Below are positions 1 through 8,350 of a stretch of 64,000 nucleotides of DNA, piece after piece (position 1 is the stretch's first letter; each line of letters opens with the position of its first letter). The notes under the pieces were generated by a model. That model did no database searches. It was not told the origin of the DNA and saw nothing but the letters and a program-made list of their open reading frames with translations. The stretch is taken from contig NZ_CP066129.1 in the NCBI RefSeq assembly GCF_019242955.1, positions 1,302,001 to 1,366,000 on the forward strand, read 5' to 3'. The translations under genes were made by a program, and so were the position numbers. This DNA is from Morganella morganii. GTDB taxonomy: Bacteria; Pseudomonadota; Gammaproteobacteria; Enterobacterales; Enterobacteriaceae.

Positions 1-477
<477 letters not shown>

Positions 478-504
478 TGGCCGGTGAGTTGTCACTGATC
501 TGAT

Positions 505-540
505 AAAAATCCCGCCGGTGAAAACCAGCGGGATTTTTTA
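505..540 (+). terminator. Intrinsic terminator of serS
   Basis: Perfect 11-bp stem AAAAATCCCGC (505-515) / GCGGGATTTTT (528-538) with a 12-nt loop and a run of T on the 3' side. The A-rich 5' arm means it can also stop transcripts arriving on the minus strand from the cyclase gene that ends at 554. Confidence 0.9.
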
Positions 541-553
541 TGCCGGCAAACAA

Positions 554-1717
554 TCACAATGTATTAAACACCTTTCTGGCAGCTTCAAAGCTTTCCCGGC
601 GCAATGACGGGATCTCATTACCCCACTGCGGGTTATGCGGTACCATAAAACCACTATGTTCAAGCGTTCGGATCACGGTCCGCAGGCCATTAATATCTTC
701 TGCCAGCAGTATTTGCGGTAACTCGCCCAGTGGCTCCGGCAGGAAAAAGGTAACAGGGAAATTAGCACTCATCTCGGAAAAAGGGTTAGTGGCATCCATA
801 CTGTGATGTACGACTTCTCTGCCGTCCTCACAAAATAAAGCCGAATTAATCAGCGGGATCAGAGCGGCGATTCTCGGTGTGTTATTACCGAGGCGGGGAT
901 CTTCTCTCTCCAGTAATTCTTGGTGGATAATCTCTTTTGTCGACCCGCGGCGCAACAGATAAGATCGTTTTTTCGCAAATGCGTCTGCGCTGACATCCGG
1001 GTTATGCGGAATGTCCAGACTGCCGAAATCTTCAGTGCGGGGTGCAACAATCATCAGGTCATAGTCGGCCGTCAGTGGTTTATTTAGCTGCGGGGAACAG
1101 AGAACACGTACTTGTGTATCATCTTTCTGTACATAAATGGCATAGGTATCATCTGCGGCCGGTTTGGCTGTGAACAGATGCGGGTGACCATGAGGCGACT
1201 TAGCTTCGAGCGTGATAAATCCGTTTTTATCCGGCTGATGGCGGGTAAGTAATCCCATATGAACCAGTTCGTTAATACGTGAATCGGTTATTTGCAGAAT
1301 ATTTTCGCTGGCGTGACCATCCCGCAGGCATTCTGCAACCTTTTTGTCCATCAGTTCAGTTTTATGTTTCTCACCGCATAGTTTGCTGTAAAACTGATTA
1401 ACCGGAATAAATCCGGCCATTGGTCCCCAGTTGGCGCTTTTCCCCTTGATAGTAAAATTCTTTGTCGGATAACCGGCACTGATAAGACCGGTTGCGGTTG
1501 TCTCGACCGGACGGAAGCTGATCACCAGTTGCTGTTCTTCAGCTAATGCCTGAAGCGGGGCAAGATGTTCTGTGGCAATGCCGGTCTGAGAAATAACAGC
1601 CTGCCGTTCTGTTATCAGCCCGGGGAATGCGGCTGTGGTACCGGAAGGCCGGGGAGATGGTATATCCGGCGTACTGACAGATGCGGATAAGGAAGGTGAG
1701 CCTGTGATTCTGAACAT
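554..1717 (-). CDS. ExoY/edema-factor/CyaA-type nucleotidyl cyclase toxin (candidate secreted effector)
   Basis: 387-residue protein of the class II (toxin) nucleotidyl cyclase family: Bordetella CyaA, anthrax edema factor, Pseudomonas ExoY. These enzymes make cAMP or other cyclic nucleotides inside host cells. Conserved positions: R69 in SFRPV (CyaA R41). YPTK86 and KGK93SANWGP, with K86 and K93 spaced seven apart like CyaA K58/K65, which bind the phosphates. FIPVNQ at 103-108. PLTAD218YD220, matching the metal-binding Asp pair D188/D190. H305 and N311, spaced like CyaA H298/N304. The block AGFIPVNQFYSKL is also typical. The first 30 residues are Ser/Pro/Thr-rich with no Sec signal peptide or transmembrane helix, as in type III effectors. 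There are no RTX repeats and no protective-antigen-binding domain, so it is closest in layout to ExoY. It is a single-gene unit with its own promoter, between serS and a fimbrial operon. The nucleotide made, the host cofactor (calmodulin or actin) and the secretion route are not decided by the sequence. Confidence 0.85.
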   Translation of the reverse strand: MFRITGSPSLSASVSTPDIPSPRPSGTTAAFPGLITERQAVISQTGIATEHLAPLQALAEEQQLVISFRPVETTATGLISAGYPTKNFTIKGKSANWGPMAGFIPVNQFYSKLCGEKHKTELMDKKVAECLRDGHASENILQITDSRINELVHMGLLTRHQPDKNGFITLEAKSPHGHPHLFTAKPAADDTYAIYVQKDDTQVRVLCSPQLNKPLTADYDLMIVAPRTEDFGSLDIPHNPDVSADAFAKKRSYLLRRGSTKEIIHQELLEREDPRLGNNTPRIAALIPLINSALFCEDGREVVHHSMDATNPFSEMSANFPVTFFLPEPLGELPQILLAEDINGLRTVIRTLEHSGFMVPHNPQWGNEIPSLRRESFEAARKVFNTL

Positions 1718-1751
1718 GTGTTAATTATCCATTGTGATCAAAACGTTCAGG

Positions 1752-1780
1752 ATAAAAAACTGGCAGGAAAAAAGTGTCAA
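1752..1780 (-). promoter_or_regulatory. Sigma-70-type promoter of the cyclase gene
   Basis: Minus-strand -35 TTGACA (1780-1775, perfect) and -10 TTTTAT (1757-1752, 4/6) with exact 17-bp spacing. This predicts a transcript starting near 1745 with a 5' leader of about 28 nt before the ATG at 1717. A weak GGA lies 13 nt upstream of the start codon. Confidence 0.5.
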
Positions 1781-1852
1781 AAAATAACCGGAAACCTACA
1801 TAAATAAGATCATTATCTGACTTTATTTTCTGTGTCCGGTATCACTCTGTGA

Positions 1853-2392
1853 TTATTTATAAACAATATTCAGATCTAATGTCGCATTTGCCGTTCCGGG
1901 CGCAATTTCGGCGGCAGTCTGGCGATAATACCCTCTGAAATTTAAGGTCAGGATACCGTCATTCTTCACTGTGCTGACAATCGTGTTTGTTTTATTCAGT
2001 TCTAATACCCGCCATACGCCGTCAGCCGCTTTATATTCCGTTTCAATACCGACTCCTGATGCGGCATCTGCTGCCGGAGCAATCGCCAGTAAGTTGCTTT
2101 TTCCGGATACCGTGGTACCGGCCGGATTAATTATCACAGGAATATCTGACGGGCATTCCAGAACAATATTCCAGTCAACCTTATCACTGACTGAATCCGG
2201 TTTGCTTCCCAGTCCGGTATTACTCAGATAAACATCATTCAGCTTCACATTAACGACGGAAGAGGATAGCAGCGTGCAGGTGCCGGGCTGAATACGACCT
2301 GAGATCTTATAAATTGCGTCATAAGCTGCGGCATTGAAAGACAGACACAGAACCGCAAAAAGACAGGCTGATTGTTTAATTATTGCTGACAT
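1853..2392 (-). CDS. Fimbrial minor subunit (last gene of fimbrial operon)
   Basis: About 179 residues: a signal peptide ending near SFNAAA, then a classic pilin domain. It has a first Cys in the QPGTCTL motif and a second Cys in VLECPS. It ends in the alternating C-terminal beta strand ATLDLNIVYK with the penultimate Tyr that binds the chaperone. I chose ATG at 2392, with AAGG 8 nt upstream, over GTG at 2395. It starts 10 nt after the stop of the preceding subunit gene, so it is co-transcribed and translated from the same message. Role inferred: adaptor or minor shaft subunit exported to the periplasm and assembled by the chaperone and usher encoded upstream. No obvious intrinsic terminator follows in the gap to the cyclase gene. 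Confidence 0.85.
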   Translation of the reverse strand: MSAIIKQSACLFAVLCLSFNAAAYDAIYKISGRIQPGTCTLLSSSVVNVKLNDVYLSNTGLGSKPDSVSDKVDWNIVLECPSDIPVIINPAGTTVSGKSNLLAIAPAADAASGVGIETEYKAADGVWRVLELNKTNTIVSTVKNDGILTLNFRGYYRQTAAEIAPGTANATLDLNIVYK

Positions 2393-2402
2393 CACTCATT
2401 CC

Positions 2403-2939
2403 TTATTTATTTTCCACAACGAATGTCACGGATGCATTTGCTTTTCCGGTCGTGGCCTTTGCGGCCAACTGCTTATAACGGGCCCGGAATTTCAGATTGT
2501 TTGTCCCGGCCTGAGTCTGTTTCATGGCAAGAAACTGATTGATTTTATTGGCGTCAGCCGGCTCCCAGCGGTTAGTTTGTACGGAAAAATACTCAATCTG
2601 GATTGCCATGCCGGTGGCTGCACCGGTGATCTTATCCAATTCAAATAATCTGTTATCTGACGCCGCGCTTCCCTGAAGTGAACCGGCGATCCGGCTCATA
2701 CTGCTGTGGCAGTTAAAAATAAGTTCAAATTCAGTCCAGTCAGTGGTGCTGCCGGCGGGAAAATTACTGCCGTTACCGGTTAATAACCACGTTCCCAGCT
2801 CAACATTGGTATTATGGGTTGTAATATCACATGCCGGTATTTTAATGGAACCGCTGTAATTCACTTTTACATTCGTATCCGCCGCGGAATATGACGATAA
2901 AAACAGCAGGTATAAAAAAACAGAGCGTATTATTTTCAT
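2403..2939 (-). CDS. Fimbrial minor subunit
   Basis: 178 residues with signal peptide MKIIRSVFLYLLFLSSYSAA. The mature part has the pilin layout: SGSIKIPACDI with the first Cys, LIFNCHSS with the second Cys about 40 residues on, and a C-terminal donor strand NASVTFVVENK. The start ATG at 2939 has AGGT a few bases upstream. It lies 12 nt after the stop of the two-domain subunit. It differs enough from the last subunit that the pair is unlikely to be a recent duplication. Function inferred: an adaptor between the tip protein and the shaft of the same chaperone-usher fimbria. Confidence 0.85.
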   Translation of the reverse strand: MKIIRSVFLYLLFLSSYSAADTNVKVNYSGSIKIPACDITTHNTNVELGTWLLTGNGSNFPAGSTTDWTEFELIFNCHSSMSRIAGSLQGSAASDNRLFELDKITGAATGMAIQIEYFSVQTNRWEPADANKINQFLAMKQTQAGTNNLKFRARYKQLAAKATTGKANASVTFVVENK

Positions 2940-2951
2940 TATTTTTACCTG

Positions 2952-3959
2952 TTATTTATAGATAAGAGTAATTGTTGCCTGCGCATTCCCTTCAGTGGCT
3001 TTGACATCTTCCGATAATTTTACATATTTAAAATCCAGATATTTTGTGATGGTCTCTGAGGTACTGTTGCCGGTTTTATAAAAGGGATACTGATGTGCCG
3101 AACCGGTTTTTTTATCACCACCTAATTTATAGGGCTCTGATTTTTCCGGTTCGAATATCTGTACCGCAAATCCCGGATTGGTATTGTGATTTTCAAGAAA
3201 GAGGGTATCAGTATTGATGTTTCCGGAATGCAGGTGATCACCGAGTGTAAAATAGACATTCATCCCCGCGTCACATTTCACGGTAAGCCCGGCACGGGCA
3301 TGGCCAAAATTCTGACCCACTTTTAATTTTCTGACCGCCGTCAGCTCATGAGTACCGAGATCAACCGACTGGGTTTTATTGGTGACATTACAGGTTTCTG
3401 CTTTCTGTGTGGCTCCGTTACTGCGTACGGATAATTCTATCGGCATGCTTACGGATGAGTTGTAAAACATACAGGAGATCTTCACCAGACTGACCTCCTG
3501 TGAAACTTTTGTCGGCACTAATGTTTTTTGGGTCTTCACATAAATGCCTTTTACTTCAAATACTATATTACTGTCTGATTTATTCAGTGAAACGCTTGTC
3601 TGGTTTTCAGTGACAGGATGCCAGGCTGATGTGCCTTTTTCACGTACAGCGAGTGCCACGCCGACACCTTCAAGGTATGTCTTAAACACCGGATAGCGTT
3701 TTCCGTCGTCAGACAGTGTCACGCCGGTTGTGGTATAGCCGTTATTGCTGAAGCGGTAAGTATCCGGCGCTATGCCCGAATCACAATTTATTGATGAACT
3801 TAAATCCTGCCAGTTACCGAGCATTGTTCCGACGGGCTGTTGTTGTGCGGGGCTGTCAATGGTGACACTGACCATATGAGCAATGTCGTAATAGGCACCA
3901 GCCTGAAAGGAAAGCAACCCTGCACACAGACCGGAAAATAAGTATTTTGTATAGTTCAT
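2952..3959 (-). CDS. Two-domain fimbrial protein, probable tip adhesin
   Basis: About 335 residues, twice the size of the other subunits, with a signal peptide ending at SFQAGA. The N-terminal half (to about residue 185) has Cys residues near INCDSG and ISCMFYN and no pilin signature, as expected for a receptor-binding domain. The C-terminal half looks like a pilin domain: AETCNVTN, LTVKCDAG and the terminal strand ATITLIYK. This layout and its position just after the usher match tip adhesins of chaperone-usher fimbriae. The receptor is unknown. An upstream in-frame start at 3974 would overlap the usher stop, but ATG 3959 has GAGAG 8 nt ahead and begins the signal peptide, so I prefer it. Confidence 0.75.
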   Translation of the reverse strand: MNYTKYLFSGLCAGLLSFQAGAYYDIAHMVSVTIDSPAQQQPVGTMLGNWQDLSSSINCDSGIAPDTYRFSNNGYTTTGVTLSDDGKRYPVFKTYLEGVGVALAVREKGTSAWHPVTENQTSVSLNKSDSNIVFEVKGIYVKTQKTLVPTKVSQEVSLVKISCMFYNSSVSMPIELSVRSNGATQKAETCNVTNKTQSVDLGTHELTAVRKLKVGQNFGHARAGLTVKCDAGMNVYFTLGDHLHSGNINTDTLFLENHNTNPGFAVQIFEPEKSEPYKLGGDKKTGSAHQYPFYKTGNSTSETITKYLDFKYVKLSEDVKATEGNAQATITLIYK

Positions 3960-3970
3960 CGTTATATCTC

Positions 3971-6517
3971 TCAATGACAGGTAACAGGGACAACCGGCAG
4001 ATGCTGCTCAGTCTGTGATTGGGTCAGCTGATAGGCGGCACGGCACTGTTTGTCCGGGCTGTTGCCCCACTGAATATTTATCCGGCCTTTTTCCGGCATA
4101 CCGCTGAGGTAGACATCACCGTTCTCATCAGCAATACCGGTGCTGTTGTCGTTGCCGTCATTCTGCTCTGACGATGCAACGGCACCAAACGGCACAGGAG
4201 AACCGTCTTTGGTGACCGTAAAGAGGATGCGGTAGCCCACATGTGTCTGATAATTGATTACGACGGCAGCACCTTTGGTCGGCACAACACTGACAGTGTT
4301 TGATTTCAGTTCCACATTGGCCGGCAGACTGCTGACATCCAGGGCGATTTCATTTTTTGTATAGGCATTCAGGTAAGGTACGATCGCATAGCCGCGCCGG
4401 TCAGTAGATACACCGCTGCGGTTGGTCACGGCGACATTTTCCGCACCCGGTGCACGGACGATGGCAAATGCGTCATAGACCGGCTGTGATAATGTGACGC
4501 CGTAAGGATGAGCGATAACTGCTCCGGTTAAGCCGTAATTCAGACGCTGTGAGTTTTTGTCATAGCTGTACCCGGCATTGGCGACACCGTAACTGCCCCG
4601 GTAAGAGGCTGAGGCATTACCGCCCGCGCCGGTACCTTTATTGGCATAGGATTGCTGTATGGAATAACTGAAACGGTTATCGCCGGATAAGTTGCCGCTG
4701 ATACCTGCCATCATATCGCTGCGTCCGCTGTTATCTGTTGTTACCGAGGTATTAAAGCTGGCATTGCTGCCTGCTGCCGTAGTTAACGGAATACTCACGG
4801 AAAATGAAAATTGGTTATCTGCTTTATGCTGATAAGCATTATCTGAATAGCTGTAGCTGAGGTTATAACTGATCCCCTCATAGCTGTTGTTGTATCCGGC
4901 ACCGGCAGAACGCTCTTTACCGGCACGATTCCGGTAATCCTGCTGATAGGCACTCAGGTAAACGCTGCCGTATTCATCCAGCGACTGGCTGATTGTTACC
5001 TGTAAGCGGTTCTTTTTACTGTCACGGTACAGCTCTGCGCGGTTCTTATTGGCCTCTTCAAAGGAATAGTAACCGTCTGTGGAATAGCGGTAATTTGCCA
5101 GGGTAACGGATGTGCCTGTGGTCATCATATTCTTTGAATACTGAACACGGTAAGAGCGGCCGCTGTCACGGGATTCACTGCCGCGTAACTGACGGGTGCC
5201 GGCATGGGTGACATCGGCGGAAAACGCCCCGAAATTCCCCATATTGATACCCGCTCCGGCAGCTAGGGACTGATAGTTATCCGCCAGAATTGTGCCGGTA
5301 TAGGCGGTGACGCCTTTCGGCAGGCCATAAATCAGGGTACCCTGAAAAAAATCCGGCTCTTTGCCGTCACCCGCAGCTCTGAATTTACCGCCGGTCAGGG
5401 AATAACGTAACTGTCCCTCACGCTGCATAATGGCAACGGACGAGAAAGGTACGATACTGGTACGTTCTGTACCGTCAGCTTCTTTGATAACCAGGGTTAA
5501 ATCACCGTTGGTACCTGTCGGGTGGAGATCGTTTATTTCAAATGCACCCGGTGCAACATACGTCTGATAGATAACATAACCGTTCTGTCTGACGGTCACT
5601 TCTGCATTTGACTGAGCAATACCACGAATCACGGGGGCAAAGCCTTTCATGGCATCGGGCATCATGGATTCATCACTTTGCAGTTGTAATCCGCGGAACT
5701 GAAAGCCGTCAAAAATATCGCCGGGGGTGGATGAATCGCCGATAATCAGCCGTGATTTTATGAAGTTGATACCACGTTCCAGGCTGGTATCAATATTCTG
5801 CCATTTCTTTTCACCGGCGCTGACTGAATACGCTGAATAATTGTTTATGCGCCATGCCCCGAGATTCAGGCCGCTGCGTAAATTAAGATAATGGGCATCG
5901 GTATCCGGAGTATGGTTATTGTGATTATTTGAACCGCTGTAATAGTAATTCAGGATAAATGCGGTGACCCCGTTTTCCCATTGTGCTTCGGGAATACCAC
6001 CGGCAACGGTATTATTCATAGCTATCTGCGGAACAGAGATCAGCAGACGCTGATGGTTAATTTCCGGTGTAACCGATGCATCCGGAATATAGCGGCTGAC
6101 AGCGGTGATTTCCTGCTCCGGCGGCAGTGCGGCCAGCTCAGGGAGAGCCTCAGTATTAATGCCCCATAATGCCAGATCGGCTTTGGTCAGAACCGGTGTC
6201 AGGCCATTGTTGTTGCTATTTTTGGTAAAGGTAATTGTGCGGGCATCAGTAACAACACCGTTAACAATAATATCCACATGATAATCGCCCGGCAATTGTC
6301 CGCCCGGTGCCGCAAATTGATCCAGACTCTGAAGATCTGCGATATTCTGCCCTTCAGTCATGCTGAGTGAATTAACGCTGAAATAGTCTCCGGCAAAAGA
6401 AATACTGCTGCCGGCACTGAAAACCAGCGCGGTAACGGTAACAGCAATTCTGTTTAACCGAAAACGGTATCCGGCATTATCAGCATTCCGATAAGGCATT
6501 TCACAGGTGAACTTCAT
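3971..6517 (-). CDS. Fimbrial outer-membrane usher
   Basis: 848 residues, normal for the family. The signal peptide ends near SISFAG. The N-terminal chaperone-binding domain starts DYFSVNSLSM and continues LPGDYHVDIIVNG. The middle is a long beta barrel rich in alternating Tyr/Ser/Asn with the plug region. The C-terminal domains carry RGYAIVPYLNAYTKNEI and the paired Cys residues (KQCRAAYQL and the final VTCH). The protein forms the secretion pore that accepts chaperone-subunit complexes and assembles the fimbria. The motif GFAPVIRGIAQSNAEVTVRQNG is the standard usher signature. It lies 47 nt downstream of the chaperone gene and its 3' end nearly abuts the adhesin gene. Confidence 0.96.
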   Translation of the reverse strand: MKFTCEMPYRNADNAGYRFRLNRIAVTVTALVFSAGSSISFAGDYFSVNSLSMTEGQNIADLQSLDQFAAPGGQLPGDYHVDIIVNGVVTDARTITFTKNSNNNGLTPVLTKADLALWGINTEALPELAALPPEQEITAVSRYIPDASVTPEINHQRLLISVPQIAMNNTVAGGIPEAQWENGVTAFILNYYYSGSNNHNNHTPDTDAHYLNLRSGLNLGAWRINNYSAYSVSAGEKKWQNIDTSLERGINFIKSRLIIGDSSTPGDIFDGFQFRGLQLQSDESMMPDAMKGFAPVIRGIAQSNAEVTVRQNGYVIYQTYVAPGAFEINDLHPTGTNGDLTLVIKEADGTERTSIVPFSSVAIMQREGQLRYSLTGGKFRAAGDGKEPDFFQGTLIYGLPKGVTAYTGTILADNYQSLAAGAGINMGNFGAFSADVTHAGTRQLRGSESRDSGRSYRVQYSKNMMTTGTSVTLANYRYSTDGYYSFEEANKNRAELYRDSKKNRLQVTISQSLDEYGSVYLSAYQQDYRNRAGKERSAGAGYNNSYEGISYNLSYSYSDNAYQHKADNQFSFSVSIPLTTAAGSNASFNTSVTTDNSGRSDMMAGISGNLSGDNRFSYSIQQSYANKGTGAGGNASASYRGSYGVANAGYSYDKNSQRLNYGLTGAVIAHPYGVTLSQPVYDAFAIVRAPGAENVAVTNRSGVSTDRRGYAIVPYLNAYTKNEIALDVSSLPANVELKSNTVSVVPTKGAAVVINYQTHVGYRILFTVTKDGSPVPFGAVASSEQNDGNDNSTGIADENGDVYLSGMPEKGRINIQWGNSPDKQCRAAYQLTQSQTEQHLPVVPVTCH

Positions 6518-6564
6518 TGTTTTAATCTCTGTGGCGTGATGAATAATAAATAACTATCCGGCGA

Positions 6565-7242
6565 TTAATTTAATGACTGAGTTTTATTTTCTGTTATTGA
6601 CCCGTAATCATTAACGGCATTCCAGGTCACACTGTTTACCTGAATACCATTTATATTCCATGATGCGGTTCCTTTCGGCGGTACCATTCCGGAATGCTCA
6701 ATTTCCTGATTGCCGGCTTTTAATTCACCAAATGACACATAATAAGGTGTCGGGTTTGTGGCCTGTAATACATTGCCTTTCTTTTCAAAATGCAGCTGTG
6801 TATAGGCAGTTGCCGCATCTGCGGACGGTAATCCGGCCGGGCGGTAAATCAGCTTTATTTTGTTATTGACTGAAATAGTCAGATTATTTGTCGCCGCAGG
6901 ATCTGACGGCGGAATAGATTTTACATTCAGCCAGTAAACAGATTCTCTGTCTTCCGGAAGTCCCGGTGACGTTAATACAACCCGTACGGCATTCGCTGAT
7001 TCCGGCTCAATTCTGAACAGCGGCGGTGTCACGGAAAAAGGTGGTTTAGCCGTATTATTATCATCGAAGTTATTTATCCATGACTGAACAAGATAGGGTG
7101 TTTTTTCATCGTTTCTGACGGTAATGGAGGCTTCTTTTTTATTACCTTCATAAATAACGCGGGTTCCGCCCAGAACAACGCTTGCATTAGCCGCAGAAAC
7201 TGCGGTGCTCAGAAGAAATAACGTAATCAGTGATTTTTTCAT
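6565..7242 (-). CDS. Periplasmic fimbrial chaperone
   Basis: 225 residues with signal peptide MKKSLITLFLLSTAVSAANA, then the PapD-like two-Ig-domain fold. The family signature runs from SVVLGGTRVIYEGNKKEASITVRN through PYLVQSWINN and PPLFRIEPESANAVRVV. YWLNVKSIPP and NKIKLIYRPAGLP are also present. The conserved Arg (TRVIYEG) and the Lys of NKIKLIYRP are the expected anchor for subunit C termini. It holds pilins in the periplasm and delivers them to the usher. The start ATG has GGAG 6 nt upstream. It is separated from the major pilin gene by a hairpin that would lower its expression relative to the pilin. Confidence 0.95.
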   Translation of the reverse strand: MKKSLITLFLLSTAVSAANASVVLGGTRVIYEGNKKEASITVRNDEKTPYLVQSWINNFDDNNTAKPPFSVTPPLFRIEPESANAVRVVLTSPGLPEDRESVYWLNVKSIPPSDPAATNNLTISVNNKIKLIYRPAGLPSADAATAYTQLHFEKKGNVLQATNPTPYYVSFGELKAGNQEIEHSGMVPPKGTASWNINGIQVNSVTWNAVNDYGSITENKTQSLN

Positions 7243-7261
7243 AATGAACTCCGGTAAAAAG

Positions 7262-7279
7262 AGGGAGCAGGCGCCCCCT
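7262..7279 (-). terminator. Attenuating hairpin between major pilin and chaperone genes
   Basis: Read on the minus strand: AGGGGGC, 4-nt loop, GCTCCCT (one G-U pair) and then CTTTTT. It lies in the gap just after the pilin stop. Partial terminators here are common in fimbrial operons and make the major subunit far more abundant than the assembly proteins. Confidence 0.65.
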
Positions 7280-7289
7280 TCAAAAGTAA

Positions 7290-7836
7290 TTACTGGTTGT
7301 ACTGGACGGTAACGGTAACATCAGCATTTGCGGTGCCGGGTGTTACTGTATCTGCGGTTGTCATATAACGGGCGTAATAGGTTTTCTGGCCTCTGTTATC
7401 TTTACCCAGCGTAATACCGTCGGCTTCGGTGTTCGGGCGGTAAAAGGTTTCGCTGGTGGCACTGCCGGTAATACCGATGCCGACGCCGGTTGCGTTATCG
7501 ACTTTATACAGGTCGGCATTATCTGCATGCTCTGTGCCGCCAAACGTAACGCGGGCTTTACCCAGGGTTGCCGGGCATCCGCTCAGACCGATAGTGAACG
7601 GGGTGGCCTCTGTTTTTTCACCGCTCTTTGAGAATGCCTGCGTCATCCAGGTACCTAACTGCACAGTGCCTTCGGTTTTATTCTCATTATTGGTTTCCAC
7701 CTGGCAGGTGGAATCAATAAACTGGCCTTTAAAGTGGATCATACCGGTTGTATTGACATTCTCTGCGGCAAAGACATTACCGGAAAATGAAGTTGCAACG
7801 ACAGATGCAATTAACAGAGTTTTTTTTAACGCTCAT
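7290..7836 (-). pseudogene. Fimbrial major subunit with a +1 frameshift in an A8 tract of the signal peptide
   Basis: The mature pilin is intact (7290-7742 and its in-frame extension): FKGQFIDSTCQV, a second Cys in LSGCPATLG and the C-terminal strand ADVTVTVQYNQ. ATG 7836-7834 is preceded by a strong GAGG 6 nt upstream, but it reads only 19 codons before TAA because of eight A residues (7827-7820 on the minus strand). With seven A residues the reading becomes MSVKKTLLIASVVATSFSG then NVFAAENVNTTG, a perfect signal peptide joined in frame to the pilin. So the gene is one base away from a normal pilin of about 180 residues. The extra base could be a sequencing error, a phase-OFF state or a true mutation. 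Without the shift the only in-frame start is the internal ATG at 7742, which lacks a signal peptide. Confidence 0.8.
7820..7827 (-). repeat. A8 homopolymer in the pilin signal-peptide codons
   Basis: Eight consecutive A (minus strand) directly after ATG AGC GTT. Seven A restore the pilin frame. Tracts of this length can slip during replication or transcription, and they are also a common place for indel errors in sequencing. Confidence 0.9.
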
Positions 7837-7850
7837 TGAAAACCTCGGTA

Positions 7851-8350
7851 GTATTTAAAGTAAATTTGATTATCAGTCGGTTATTTAATTAAGGTGTCAC
7901 GATGTGCATATCATGCCTTTCGTTTAACTCGTAATAATTGTATTGAGCTTTATTGATCAGATCTATTTGAGCGGCGATGTGCTTTAGTTTTTGTTTAGAT
8001 TGCGGATTAAATTACCCCGGGTACTGTGAAATGATGCGTCTTGTGAATTAATAAACTAAAATTACGACATTTATCAGATTTAAACTCTGATTTATTGTTT
8101 GTTTTCAGTCCTTGGTGTTGTCTGATAACTGAAACAAAGGATAAACGAGTTGTTCAGGAGAGCTGCTGCAACAGTGAAGTTTTCGGAAAAAAGACCATTC
8201 ACTCTTCAGATAGCATTACGGGAAATAACGTGGTTTAAAAAAGAAGGGTGGAAAACCGGCAGAAAATATGTAAGAAATGGTTACAACCAGGCGGGGTGAC
8301 AGAATATATTTTTGTTTTACGGTATTTTTACAGAAAGGGACAATCGCGAA
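7851..8350. other. AT-rich divergent intergenic region between fimbrial operon and MTHFR-like gene
   Basis: About 500 bases between the pilin start (minus) and the MTHFR-like start (plus). I looked for an invertible promoter of the fimS/mrp type: no pair of inverted repeats flanks a promoter-sized segment, and no recombinase gene is nearby. No convincing -35/-10 pair was found for the fimbrial operon. The right part (8129-8299) contains a short open frame, listed separately. A plain AAAGGGA ribosome-binding site precedes the plus-strand gene. Confidence 0.5.
8174..8299 (+). CDS. Possible small basic protein (41 residues), unrecognised
   Basis: The frame is open from 8129 to the TGA at 8297-8299. 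From GTG 8174 it encodes about 41 residues rich in Lys and Arg (MKFSEKRPFTLQIALREITW and onward to a TGRKYVRNGYNQAG end). A GGAG-like CAGGAGAG lies 11 nt upstream of the GTG; a TTG at 8150 is an alternative. The amino-acid pattern looks more protein-like than the surrounding AT-rich DNA, and it ends 51 nt before the MTHFR-like start. It could be a small leader gene, a remnant of a larger gene, or chance. I do not recognise it. Confidence 0.25.
   Translation: MKFSEKRPFTLQIALREITWFKKEGWKTGRKYVRNGYNQAG

Noticed and set aside
7851-8350. Invertible promoter switch (fimS/mrp type) for the fimbrial operon
   Set aside because: I found no inverted repeat pair of suitable spacing around a promoter and no site-specific recombinase gene in the operon or nearby.
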